From JAVVHH01 sp963835135 (GTDB lineage: Bacteria > Pseudomonadota > Alphaproteobacteria > Acetobacterales > Acetobacteraceae), in the NCBI GenBank assembly GCA_963835135.1, contig CAWIEF010000005.1, forward strand, positions 930,001 through 994,000: a stretch of DNA of 64,000 nt, read 5' to 3'. Made by a program: the position numbers and the translations under genes. Positions 24,269 through 33,304 of the stretch are shown here, piece after piece; position 1 is the stretch's first letter; every line of letters starts with the position of its first letter. Under the pieces are notes generated by a model, which worked only from the letters and a program-made list of their open reading frames with translations, was not told where the DNA came from and ran no database searches.

Positions 24269-24966
24269 GCCCTCTGGTCCCGCATGACCCCGGCCGCCGC
24301 GCCGGCCAGCGCCCCGCCGACGATGTGCCACGACGTGCCGGGCAGCAGGCGCGCGACAATCAACGCCACGGAAGCGGCCACCATCCACGGCAGCACGTCG
24401 CGTCTGCCATGCCACATCGGCACCAGGATCGATACGAACACGGCCAGGGCCGCAAAGAAGATCGGGTGGCCCGGCGGTGGCCGCAGCACCCCCCCGACGA
24501 GATGCCCCACCGCGGTGAACACGACCCACACGGACCACATCAGGAGGCCCGAGCCGAACAGGAACCCGGCGTCCGACCGGCCCGTCTGCATCTCGGCCAC
24601 CGACAGTGCCCAGTTCTGATCGGCCATCAGGAACAGGCTGGTCCACAGCCGCCACCCCTTGATCCGGTCGAGCCACGGCCCGATCACCGGCCCCATCAGC
24701 GCCAGCCGCAGGTTGACGATGAACGACGCGGTCGCCGCGGCCACGATCGGCGCCGGCACGCTCCAGTGCCCAAGCGCCAGCAACTGCGCCGACCCGGCGT
24801 AGACGATCATGCTCATGAACGTCGCCTCCGCCAGGCTGAGCCCCTGCCCCTGCGCCAGGATGCCGGCGACCAGCGCGAACGGAACCACCCCCACCTGCAG
24901 CGGCAGGCTGCGATGGATGCCGGCGACGATGGCGGCGCGCGAGAAGCGCGGGCGAGCCTCCGACAT
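24265..24966 (-). CDS. azlC: AzlC-family branched-chain amino acid exporter subunit
   Basis: Integral membrane protein of 233 residues. The sequence PFALVAGILAQGQGLSLAEATFMSMIVYAGSAQ is the AzlC signature, followed by further helices. With AzlD it forms an exporter for branched-chain amino acids or analogues. It lies directly downstream of recX, sharing one base with its stop. Confidence 0.92.
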   Translation of the reverse strand: MSEARPRFSRAAIVAGIHRSLPLQVGVVPFALVAGILAQGQGLSLAEATFMSMIVYAGSAQLLALGHWSVPAPIVAAATASFIVNLRLALMGPVIGPWLDRIKGWRLWTSLFLMADQNWALSVAEMQTGRSDAGFLFGSGLLMWSVWVVFTAVGHLVGGVLRPPPGHPIFFAALAVFVSILVPMWHGRRDVLPWMVAASVALIVARLLPGTSWHIVGGALAGAAAGVMRDQRA

Positions 24967-25547
24967 CAGCCGCGCTTCAGTTCGGCCAGCAACTCGGCCG
25001 CGTCGCCCGGGTCGAGCCGGAGCGCCCGCTCGGCGATGTCGCGCGGAAAGCCCGCTCGGGCCAGGATGGCGAGTTCACGCTGGCGGTCGCCCGGGTCGTC
25101 GGGATCGGAGCGGAACGCACCGATGCGGCGGCGGCGCAGGAAGGCGACGGCGGCGAGGAACTCGGCCTCCGCGTCCGGCAGCGCGGCGCCGGCGGTCGCG
25201 GCATCGACGCCTTTGGCCGCGAGATGGGCCGACACGGCCCGGCGCGACCGGCCGGCACGGACCAGCCGGCGGGCACGGGCCAGGGCAAAGCTGGTATCAT
25301 CCAGCGCGCCAGCCGCGACCAGCGCCTGGACGACCTCGCGGGCCGCCACGCGCGAGGATGCGGCGGTCTCGTTCGTCTCGTCACTGGCCCGCTGCCACCG
25401 GAGAATGCGGCGGTCGAGCACCCGGAGCAGCCCGGTCTCCGTTGCCGCGAAGCGCGCGAGGTGGCGCAGCGCCGCCTCCTGCAAGGCCGCGCGGTCGGGT
25501 TGCTTGCCGGGTGGGCGTGACGCCGAATCTGGCCGGGGTTTGGGCAT
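24966..25547 (-). CDS. recX: RecX, RecA modulator
   Basis: Product of 193 residues built of helical repeats typical of RecX: ALRHLARFAATETGLLRVLDRRI, the ALVAAGALDDTSFALARARRLVRAGRSRRAVSAHL core, and a C-terminal AELLAEL segment. RecX inhibits RecA filament growth. No recA lies in the window; here recX leads the azlCD unit. Confidence 0.85.
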   Translation of the reverse strand: MPKPRPDSASRPPGKQPDRAALQEAALRHLARFAATETGLLRVLDRRILRWQRASDETNETAASSRVAAREVVQALVAAGALDDTSFALARARRLVRAGRSRRAVSAHLAAKGVDAATAGAALPDAEAEFLAAVAFLRRRRIGAFRSDPDDPGDRQRELAILARAGFPRDIAERALRLDPGDAAELLAELKRG

Positions 25548-25698
25548 GGGCTCTTACTAAACAAGCGACTGGCTGCCGCAACCGCGTTGACTTCGGCCTC
25601 GGCTCGACGCCACAGTAACCGCTTGTCCAGCGTCGCCGGGTGGAGGTTCAGTCGGCGGGTCATCAGCGTGGACAGACGAGGAGAGGCTCCGGACTTTC

Positions 25699-26895
25699 AT
25701 GATTCCCGCCCTGATGCCGACCTACAACCGCGCCGACCTCGCCTTCGAGCGGGGCGAGGGCGCTTGGCTGTACACGGCGGATGGCCGACGATTTCTGGAT
25801 TTCGGCGCGGGTATCGCCACGTCGTCGCTCGGGCACGGCAACGCCCATCTGGTCGCGGCCATCGCCGAACAGGCTGGCCGGGTCATGCACACGAGCAACC
25901 TGTATCGCGTGCCGCAAGCGGAACGCCTGGCCGCCCGCTTGGTCGACGCCACGTTCGCCGACAGCGTATTCTTCTGCAACTCGGGGGCCGAGGCCAACGA
26001 GGGCATGGTCAAGATGATGCGCAAGGCGCAGGCGGAGAGCGGTCACCCAGAGCGTTTCCGCGTGATCTGCTTCGACGGCGCCTTCCACGGCCGGACGCTG
26101 GCCATGCTGGCGGCCACCGGCAACAAGAAATACCTGGCCGGCTTCGGCCCGGTGGTGGACGGCTTTGATCACGTCCCGTTCAACAATCTGAACGCGCTGC
26201 GCGACGCGATTGGGCCGGAAACGGCGGGCGTGCTCGTCGAGCCGGTGCAGGGCGAAGGCGGCATCCGCCCGGCCAGCCTCGACGTCCTGCGCGGCCTGCG
26301 CGCCGCGTGCGACGAATTCGGCATCCTGCTGGGGCTGGATGAGGTCCAGTGCGGGATGGGCCGCACCGGTAAGCTGTTCGCCTACGAGTGGGCCGGCATC
26401 GAACCGGACGTGATGTCGGCCGCCAAGGGGATTGCCGGCGGTTTCCCGATGGGCGCCATCTTGGCCAAGGAACACGTGGCCAAGCATCTCAAGGCGGGCA
26501 CGCACGGCACGACCTTCGGCGGCAACCCGCTCGCGTGCGCTGCCGCCAACGCGGTGCTGGACGTGATCCTGGCACCCGGTTTCCTCGACGACGTCCAGCG
26601 CAAGGGCCAACTGCTCTGGGACAAGCTCGGCGAGGTCGTCGCCGACTACCCCACCGTGGTGTCGGAGGTGCGTGGCGCCGGGCTCATCCTGGGCCTCAAG
26701 GCGGAGGTGCCCAACAGCGAGCTGCAGGACGCGATGATGGCCGAGGGCCTGCTTGCGGTAGCGGCCGGCGACAACGTGCTGCGCCTCGTGCCGCCGCTGG
26801 TGATCACCGACGCGGATATCGACGACGCCGTGGCGATGATCCGCTTGGCCGCCCGCCGCTGCCAGCCCGCCACGCTGCACGTCGCCGCAAAATGA
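25699..26895 (+). CDS. argD: Acetylornithine aminotransferase
   Basis: PLP enzyme of arginine synthesis, 398 residues. FCNSGAEANEGMVKMMR contacts the phosphate, FDGAFHGRTLAMLAATG follows, DEVQCGMGRTGKLFAYE carries the cofactor Asp, and AAKGIAGGFPMGA contains the Schiff-base lysine. It ends with an ATGA overlap into argF. A 151-base gap separates it from divergent recX and should contain its promoter. Confidence 0.96.
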   Translation: MIPALMPTYNRADLAFERGEGAWLYTADGRRFLDFGAGIATSSLGHGNAHLVAAIAEQAGRVMHTSNLYRVPQAERLAARLVDATFADSVFFCNSGAEANEGMVKMMRKAQAESGHPERFRVICFDGAFHGRTLAMLAATGNKKYLAGFGPVVDGFDHVPFNNLNALRDAIGPETAGVLVEPVQGEGGIRPASLDVLRGLRAACDEFGILLGLDEVQCGMGRTGKLFAYEWAGIEPDVMSAAKGIAGGFPMGAILAKEHVAKHLKAGTHGTTFGGNPLACAAANAVLDVILAPGFLDDVQRKGQLLWDKLGEVVADYPTVVSEVRGAGLILGLKAEVPNSELQDAMMAEGLLAVAAGDNVLRLVPPLVITDADIDDAVAMIRLAARRCQPATLHVAAK

Positions 26896-27845
26896 GCGGC
26901 GCGCTCGCCTTCGTGGATGCGGCCGATACGGCGGGTGGCGCCCCGCGCCACTTCCTCGATCTCCGCGACTTCGACACCGCGACACTGCGCGGGATGCTGG
27001 GGCAGGCGGAGCGGTTCAAGCGCGATCCGCACGGCCCGCGCCCGCTGGCTGGACGAACGCTGGCGATGGTGTTCGAAAAGCCGAGCACCCGCACCCGGGT
27101 CAGCTTCGAGGTGGCCATGCGGCAACTGGGTGGCGACGTCGTCATTCTGTCGGCTGCCGAGATGCAGACCGGGCGCGGAGAGACCGTCGCCGACACCGCG
27201 CGCGTCCTGTCGCGCTATGTCGACGCGATCATGATGCGCACCGATAACCCGGCCCGCCTGCACGAGTTGGCGGAATACGCCACCGTCCCGGTGATCAACG
27301 GACTGACCAGCGCTAGCCATCCCTGCCAGCTCATGGCGGACGTCATGACCTTCGAGCAGCATCACGGGCCGATCGCCGGCCAGGTGGTGGCCTGGACCGG
27401 CGATGGCAACAACGTCGCCTGCACCTGGATCGAGGCCGCCGTTCGCTTCGGCTTCACGCTGCGGATCGCCACGCCGGAGCTTCGGCGCCCGCCGCAGAAG
27501 CTGGTGGACTGGGCCCGCGCCCAGGGTGCGACGATCGAGCTGACGGACGACCCGGCCGTGGCCGTCCGCGGTGCCCGCTGCGTGGTCACCGACACCTGGG
27601 TGAGTATGGGGGACGACCCCGGCGAGAACCGGCACAATCTGCTCGCCCCGTTCAGGGTAACCTCGAGGCTGATGGCTGACGCCGCACCCGACGCGGTGTT
27701 CATGCACTGTCTGCCGGCCCATCGGGGCGAGGAGGTCACCGCCGAGGTGATCGACGGGCCACAATCGGTGGTGTTCGATGGAGCGGAGAACCGCCTGCAC
27801 GCACAAAAGGGCGTGTTGGCCTGGGCACTCAGCACCGACGCATGA
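26892..27845 (+). CDS. argF: Ornithine carbamoyltransferase
   Basis: Makes citrulline from ornithine and carbamoyl phosphate. It is 317 residues long. The carbamoyl-phosphate motif STRTRVSFE is near residue 65, HPCQ near residue 143, and the ornithine loop HCLPAHRGEEV near residue 277. The ATG at 26892 overlaps the argD stop; the open frame upstream is a shadow of argD. The stop overlaps the next small ORF. Confidence 0.97.
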   Translation: MSGALAFVDAADTAGGAPRHFLDLRDFDTATLRGMLGQAERFKRDPHGPRPLAGRTLAMVFEKPSTRTRVSFEVAMRQLGGDVVILSAAEMQTGRGETVADTARVLSRYVDAIMMRTDNPARLHELAEYATVPVINGLTSASHPCQLMADVMTFEQHHGPIAGQVVAWTGDGNNVACTWIEAAVRFGFTLRIATPELRRPPQKLVDWARAQGATIELTDDPAVAVRGARCVVTDTWVSMGDDPGENRHNLLAPFRVTSRLMADAAPDAVFMHCLPAHRGEEVTAEVIDGPQSVVFDGAENRLHAQKGVLAWALSTDA

Positions 27846-28126
27846 CGGAGCCGATCGCGGCCACGCCGGGCTGGGTCGACGGTCGGCTCGACACGATCTT
27901 CGCCCGCTTGCCCCCGGAGACGCGGCCCGCCTGCGATGCGTTCGCCGACTGCCTCGCGGGGAGCAAGTCGCCGGCGGCTCCGAGTGACATGCTCGGCGCC
28001 GAGTTCGAGCCCTGCCACGCCGCGCTCCGCCGCGCGTTGACCGGCGCCTCCCTCGACCCCGCGTTGCTCGAGGCAGTGATGCGCGATCTCGAAGCGCTCG
28101 AAGCCGAAATCGTCACCGACAGCTAG
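27842..28126 (+). CDS. Small uncharacterised acidic protein between argF and hslO
   Basis: Product of 94 residues, soluble, with no signal peptide or recognised domain. It is rich in Asp, Glu and Ala and ends in a predicted helix (LLEAVMRDLEALEAEIV). It starts at an ATG overlapping the argF stop, which supports its being translated. I do not recognise a family. Confidence 0.6.
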   Translation: MTEPIAATPGWVDGRLDTIFARLPPETRPACDAFADCLAGSKSPAAPSDMLGAEFEPCHAALRRALTGASLDPALLEAVMRDLEALEAEIVTDS

Positions 28127-28184
28127 GCGGGCTCGTGACCGCCGATAGGTTCACTCCGGCGTTGGCGGCGCCTATGTTAAGACG

Positions 28185-29159
28185 ATGACTGCGACCCCTG
28201 CCTTCCTCGATAGCACCCGTCCCGACGTGCCGGACATCGTCGTGCCGCGTGGCGTGCTGCCGTTCCACCTGCCTGGCCGGCCCGTACGGGGGCGGCTGAT
28301 CCGCCTCGGCCCACTGGCCGATGCGCTGCTGACCCGGCACGAGAACCATCCGGCCGTAACCGCACTCTCGGGCCAAGCGCTCGCCCTCGCGGCCGCATTG
28401 TCGTCCGCGCTCAAGTTCCGCGGCTCGTTCAGCCTGCAGGCCAAGGGCGACGGCCCGGTGCCGATGCTGCTGGCCGACTGCACCGAGGCAGGCGCGCTGC
28501 GCGGCTATGCGCGGGCCAATGCCGACCGGCTGGCGACCCTGCTCGCCGCCGAGCCGGAGCCGTCCGCGGCGGCGCTGCTGGGCGGCGGCTACCTTGCCTT
28601 CACCGTCGACCAGGGCGATGCCAAGGACCGTCACCAAGGGATCGTCGCCATCGAGGGTGAGACGCTGGCCGACATGGCGCTCAATTATTTCGAGACGTCC
28701 GAACAGATCGAGTGCAGCGTCCGCCTGGCGGCATTCCCGACCCAGCATGGCTGGCGCGCCGGGGCGCTCATCCTCGAGCGCGTCGCCGGCACCGGCGGGA
28801 TCGACCCCGATCTGGACACCGAGGCACAGAACGAGAGCTGGCGCACGGCCATCGCACTGGCGCAGACCCTGACGGATGCCGAGTTGCTGGATGACGAGCT
28901 GACCGGCGAGGCCCTGCTCTACCGGCTGTTCGGCTTGGAGGGCGTCGTGGCGCAGCGGCATCGCGCGCTGGCGTATGGCTGCCGCTGTTCGCGTCAGAAA
29001 CTGTCCAACATCCTCGAAGGCTTCTCTGGGGACGACCTCGACCACATGGCCGTCGAGGGCGACATCATCATGACGTGCGAATTCTGCAATCTCGACTTCC
29101 GGTTCGACCGGGGCGAGGTCCGCGGCCAGTCCAGCCCGGCGGGCGAGGCCTCGGCGTGA
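28185..29159 (+). CDS. hslO: Hsp33 redox chaperone
   Basis: Redox-switched holdase, 324 residues. The C-terminal zinc site has CRC near residue 266 and CEFC near residue 297 in the sequence DIIMTCEFCNLDF, the four cysteines that form disulfides on oxidation. The N-terminal domain matches the family, with LGGGYLAFTVDQG. argF-hslO linkage is common in alphaproteobacteria. Confidence 0.94.
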   Translation: MTATPAFLDSTRPDVPDIVVPRGVLPFHLPGRPVRGRLIRLGPLADALLTRHENHPAVTALSGQALALAAALSSALKFRGSFSLQAKGDGPVPMLLADCTEAGALRGYARANADRLATLLAAEPEPSAAALLGGGYLAFTVDQGDAKDRHQGIVAIEGETLADMALNYFETSEQIECSVRLAAFPTQHGWRAGALILERVAGTGGIDPDLDTEAQNESWRTAIALAQTLTDAELLDDELTGEALLYRLFGLEGVVAQRHRALAYGCRCSRQKLSNILEGFSGDDLDHMAVEGDIIMTCEFCNLDFRFDRGEVRGQSSPAGEASA

Positions 29160-29740
29160 CCGTTGCCCGGCGCAGCCTGCTGCTGCTGCCCATCATCGCG
29201 GCGGGATGCGCAGACACTCCTCCGGCCCGGACGAGCTTCCCGCCGTTGACCTACGGCTACCTCGTCCCGTTGCGGCTGAACGTCGCCACGGTCGAGCAAG
29301 CGCCGCCGCCGGCGCCTGGTCCGCTGGACGACATCAACCCGGCGCCACCCGCGCAAGCGTTGCTGCAGATGGCGCAGGATCGCCTCTCGGCCGGCGGTTC
29401 GCTGGGACGCGCCGTGTTCACCATCGACGACGCGACGATCACGCGCACGCGTGACGGGCTGAACGGGTCGCTCGCGGTGCATCTCGACGTGCTGACCTCG
29501 GAGGGCACGCGGGCCGGATTTGCCGAAGCGCGCGTCTCCCGCCGCGCCGACGCGATCGGCAGCACTCTGCGGGCGGCACTCTACGACATGACGGCGCAGA
29601 TGATGCAGGACATGAACGTCGAGTTCGAGTTTCAGGTCCGCCAGAGCCTCCGCGAATGGCTGCAGGACCCGACCACCGCGCCGCCACCCCCCGCCGTCGA
29701 GCAGCAGCCGCTCCCCTCGCCTAGCCGGCCGGCGCCGTGA
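29156..29740 (+). CDS. Predicted lipoprotein, function unknown
   Basis: Product of 194 residues, starting with GTG overlapping the hslO stop (GTGA). The leader RRSLLLLPIIAAGC gives a lipobox (IAAGC). The body has an alternating alpha/beta pattern (LGRAVFTIDDATITRT) and a Pro-rich tail. I do not recognise the family. Its last 20 bases are shared tail to tail with the convergent acyl-CoA ligase gene. Confidence 0.7.
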   Translation: MTVARRSLLLLPIIAAGCADTPPARTSFPPLTYGYLVPLRLNVATVEQAPPPAPGPLDDINPAPPAQALLQMAQDRLSAGGSLGRAVFTIDDATITRTRDGLNGSLAVHLDVLTSEGTRAGFAEARVSRRADAIGSTLRAALYDMTAQMMQDMNVEFEFQVRQSLREWLQDPTTAPPPPAVEQQPLPSPSRPAP

Positions 29741-31412
29741 GCCGATACTTGTTCAGCACCAGCGTTCGCCTGATCTTGTGGCTGGCGGTCAGCAGGCCGT
29801 TCTCGACGGTGAAGGCCGGCACCAGGGTGTGACGTCGGACACGCTCCGTCACCGACAGTCGGGCGGCGGCACGGCCGACCGCCGCCGCCACGCTGGCCGG
29901 GCTCTCGCCGTCAGCGGCGACGATGTAGGCTGAAAGCCCGCTCTCGCCATCGCCGTAGACCACCGCCTGCGCGATCTCGGGCTCACCCATCAATGCGCTC
30001 TCGACGCGAGCCGGCGAGACGTTCTCGCCGCCGGACAGCACGATGATGTCCTTCTTGCGGTCGGTGATCTCGAGATAGCCATCCGCATCGAGCGTGCCGA
30101 TGTCGCCGGTCCGCAGCCAGCCTTCCGAAATAGCGGCCGCGGTGGCTTCGGGCTGGCCCCAATAGCCGTCCATCACGAGCCCACCGCGCACCATGATCTC
30201 GCCGTCCTCGGCCAGCTTCAGCTCGACGCCCTCGAGCGGTATGCCGACCGTGTGGATCTTGAGCCGCGTCGGGGGATTGGCGCTGATGACCGGGCCGGCC
30301 TCGGTCTGGCCGTAGCCCTGGATGAACATCACCCCTAGGGCGATGAAGAACCGCCCGACCTCCGGATCGAGCCGCGCCCCGCCGGACACGCCGACCCGGA
30401 ACCGTCCCCCGAACCGATCGCGGATTCGCCGTCGCACCAGCCTGTCCAATACCGGGTCGGCAAGGCGATCCAACAGGGTCGAAGCCCCGTCCTGCCGGCG
30501 CAGGCCGGAGTGCAGGGCCCGCTCGAAGAGTCGCTGCTTGAGCGGGGTTTCGCGTTTGACGCCGGCCAGGATGCGGGTGCGCACCACGTCGAGAATGCGC
30601 GGCACCAGCGCCAGGATGGTCGGCCGGATCGCCATCATGTCGGCCGCCAGATGCTCGATCCCGCGGGAGTAGACGACTTCGGAGCCCAGGCTGAGGAAGA
30701 AGAATTGGCCAACCGTATGCTCGAAGCTGTGCGACAACGGCAGGACTGAAAGATAGATCTCATCCTTCAGCCGCAGCGGGCGCACCAACGCGAAGGCACC
30801 CTCGCAATTGGCCAACATCGCCCGGTGCGGCAGCATCACGCCGCGCGGCGGTCCGGACGTGCCGCTGGTATAGAGCAGGCAGGCGAGTGCGCCGCGGTCG
30901 ATCAGCTCGGCCTCGGCGGCGATGTCGTGGGGCGGCGCCGGGTCGTGCAGCATCGGGTCGAGCTGCGGGTGGGGACCGTCCTCCATGCAGAGCAGCAGGT
31001 CCAGTCCGGTGGCGAGCGCGGCTGCCGCCGTGACCTTGGCCGCCAGCGCCAGGCTCGACACGATCGCGACCCGGGCGCCGCTGTCGCGCAGCAGGTGCGC
31101 GTGGTCCTCCGCGGTGTTGACGGTGTAGCCGGGCACCGGCACCGCGCGGATGGCCATCAGCGCGGTTTCGACGATCGGCACCTCCGGCCGGCTCTCGCTG
31201 ACCAACAGCACTCGGTCGCCGGCGGCGATGCCTGTGGCCCGCAGCCCGCGCGCCAGCGACGCCGCGCGGCGCGCGAACTCCGCCCAGGTCATGGACTGCC
31301 AAGCGCCATCTCGGAACGCGCGGAGCATCGGCCGATCCGGCCACTCCCGCGCTCGCGCGAACATCATGGTGGGCAGGTTCGGCCAGGAGGGATAAACGTC
31401 CGTGCTCGCCAT
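29721..31412 (-). CDS. Long-chain acyl-CoA synthetase-like AMP-forming ligase
   Basis: ANL-superfamily adenylating enzyme of 563 residues from the ATG at 31412. The P-loop LLYTSGTSGPPRGVMLPH is near residue 175, GYGQTEAGP is the acyl-binding motif, and DGYLEITDRKKDIIVLSGGENVSP is the hinge and A8 region. It probably activates fatty acids to CoA thioesters. A longer reading from 31487 would overlap the divergent promoter region and is less likely. Confidence 0.88.
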   Translation of the reverse strand: MASTDVYPSWPNLPTMMFARAREWPDRPMLRAFRDGAWQSMTWAEFARRAASLARGLRATGIAAGDRVLLVSESRPEVPIVETALMAIRAVPVPGYTVNTAEDHAHLLRDSGARVAIVSSLALAAKVTAAAALATGLDLLLCMEDGPHPQLDPMLHDPAPPHDIAAEAELIDRGALACLLYTSGTSGPPRGVMLPHRAMLANCEGAFALVRPLRLKDEIYLSVLPLSHSFEHTVGQFFFLSLGSEVVYSRGIEHLAADMMAIRPTILALVPRILDVVRTRILAGVKRETPLKQRLFERALHSGLRRQDGASTLLDRLADPVLDRLVRRRIRDRFGGRFRVGVSGGARLDPEVGRFFIALGVMFIQGYGQTEAGPVISANPPTRLKIHTVGIPLEGVELKLAEDGEIMVRGGLVMDGYWGQPEATAAAISEGWLRTGDIGTLDADGYLEITDRKKDIIVLSGGENVSPARVESALMGEPEIAQAVVYGDGESGLSAYIVAADGESPASVAAAVGRAAARLSVTERVRRHTLVPAFTVENGLLTASHKIRRTLVLNKYRLTAPAG

Positions 31413-31504
31413 GCTTGCTGTGACCGCTTGCCCCGACGCTTGCCTTGGGGGGCCAACGCCCCACTTTTGTAGTCGGACTATCAGCACTACAGGATCGGCA
31501 CCAG

Positions 31505-33304
31505 ATGCTTCGTTCCCCCGACGGCCAGGGCGTCAGCCCGGTCCCTGCCGATGTTTTGCCCGAATGGGACCTCTCCGACCTCTACCCCAGCATGGACAGC
31601 CCGGCGGTCGAGCACGACTTCCTTGCCGCCGAGCGTGCCGCGATCGCGTTCAAGGCGCGCTACGAGGGCAAGTTGGCCGAGCTGTCGGGCGTCGAATTGG
31701 CCGAGGCCCTGGCGGACTACCAACACATCGAAGAGATCCAAGGCCGGCTCGTCTCCTTTGCGTCGCTCCTGTTCAGTGGCGACGGCACCGATCCGAAGCT
31801 GGGGCAGTTCTATCAATCGGTTACAGAGCGGGTCACCGCGCTGTCGTCGCATCTGATCTTCTTCACGCTCGAGCTGAACCGCCTCGACGAGGAGACCCTC
31901 GACGGGAAGTTGCAGGACGGTGCCCTGTCCCGCTGGGCGCCATGGCTGCGCGACCTGCGGGTGTTCCGTCCGCATCAGCTCTCCGACGAAGTCGAAAAGC
32001 TGCTGCACGAGAAGGAGGTGACCGGCCGCAGCGCCTGGAGCCGCCTGTTCGACGAGACGGTCGCGGGCATGCGCGTCCCGGTCCGCGACGAGGAGCTTAC
32101 CGTTTCGGCCGCCCTCAACAAGCTCTCCGACCGCGACCGGTCGGTGCGCGAAGGCGCCGCCAAGGGGATCGGCGAGGCGTTCGGCAAGAACATCCGCCTG
32201 TTCTCGCTGATCACCAACACGCTGGCCAAGGAGAAGGAGATCACCGATGGCTGGCGCCGCTACCCGCGCCCGGCCAGCTATCGCAACCGCTCCAACATGG
32301 TCGAGGACGAGGTCGTCGACGCGCTATCGACGGCGGTCACCAGCGACTACGCCCGGCTGTCGCATCGCTACTACCTGCTCAAGGCCAAGTGGCTCGGCTT
32401 GGAGAAGCTGCAGCATTGGGATCGCAACGCGCCGCTGCCGGGTGACGAGGATCGGCCCGTGACGTGGCCTGAAGCGCGTGACCAGGTGCTATCCGCCTAC
32501 GCCAGCTTCTCGCCCGAACTGGCAAAGGTCGGGCAATCGTTCTTCGACAAGCCCTGGATCGACGCCAAGCTGCGGCCCGGCAAGTCCGGCGGGGCCTTCG
32601 CCCATCCGACCGTTCCGTCCGTGCACCCCTACCTGCTGGTGAACTTCCACGGCAAGACCCGCGACGTCATGACCTTGGCGCACGAGCTGGGCCACGGCGT
32701 GCATCAGATCATGGCGGGCCACCAGGGCTACCTGATGTCCGGCACCCCGCTGACCCTGGCCGAGACCGCAAGCGTGTTCGGCGAGATGGTGACGTTCCGC
32801 GCCTTGCTCGATGCGGAGACCGATCCGGCCAAGCGCCGCCTCATGCTGGCTTCCAAGGTGGAGGACATGCTGAACACGGTCGTCCGTCAGATCGCCTTCT
32901 ATGAGTTCGAGACCCGGCTGCACACCGAGCGCCGCGGCGGCGAGATCCTGCCGGAACGGATCGGCGAGATCTGGATGCAGGTGCAGACGGAAAGCCTAGG
33001 GCCGGCATTCGAGTTCACGCCGGAGTACCACGTCTACTGGTCCTACATCCCGCATTTCATCCACTCGCCGTTCTACGTCTATGCATATGCGTTCGGTGAC
33101 TGCCTGGTGAACGCGCTCTACCACGTGTTCCAGGACGGCCATCCGGAGTTCGAGCGCAAGTATTTGGAGATGCTGCGTGCTGGCGGCACGAAGCGGCACA
33201 AGGAACTGCTGGCGCCGTTTGGGCTCGACGCGTCGGACCCGCAGTTCTGGAAACGGGGGCTCGACGTCGTCTCCGGGTTCATCGACGAATTGGAGCGTGC
33301 GTAG
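31505..33304 (+). CDS. pepF: M3-family oligoendopeptidase F
   Basis: Zinc metallopeptidase degrading short peptides in the cytoplasm, 599 residues. The active-site HEXXH is HELGH with the first His at residue 393, in TLAHELGHGVHQIM; the third ligand lies in ETASVFGEM about 25 residues later. The PADVLPEWDLSDLYPSMD start is typical of PepF. Its TAG stop shares one base with the next GTG. Confidence 0.94.
   Translation: MLRSPDGQGVSPVPADVLPEWDLSDLYPSMDSPAVEHDFLAAERAAIAFKARYEGKLAELSGVELAEALADYQHIEEIQGRLVSFASLLFSGDGTDPKLGQFYQSVTERVTALSSHLIFFTLELNRLDEETLDGKLQDGALSRWAPWLRDLRVFRPHQLSDEVEKLLHEKEVTGRSAWSRLFDETVAGMRVPVRDEELTVSAALNKLSDRDRSVREGAAKGIGEAFGKNIRLFSLITNTLAKEKEITDGWRRYPRPASYRNRSNMVEDEVVDALSTAVTSDYARLSHRYYLLKAKWLGLEKLQHWDRNAPLPGDEDRPVTWPEARDQVLSAYASFSPELAKVGQSFFDKPWIDAKLRPGKSGGAFAHPTVPSVHPYLLVNFHGKTRDVMTLAHELGHGVHQIMAGHQGYLMSGTPLTLAETASVFGEMVTFRALLDAETDPAKRRLMLASKVEDMLNTVVRQIAFYEFETRLHTERRGGEILPERIGEIWMQVQTESLGPAFEFTPEYHVYWSYIPHFIHSPFYVYAYAFGDCLVNALYHVFQDGHPEFERKYLEMLRAGGTKRHKELLAPFGLDASDPQFWKRGLDVVSGFIDELERA

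Noticed and set aside
31469..31490. GTAGT-N12-ACTAC operator between the acyl-CoA ligase gene and pepF
   Set aside because: The arms are only five bases and may be chance; no regulator is adjacent.
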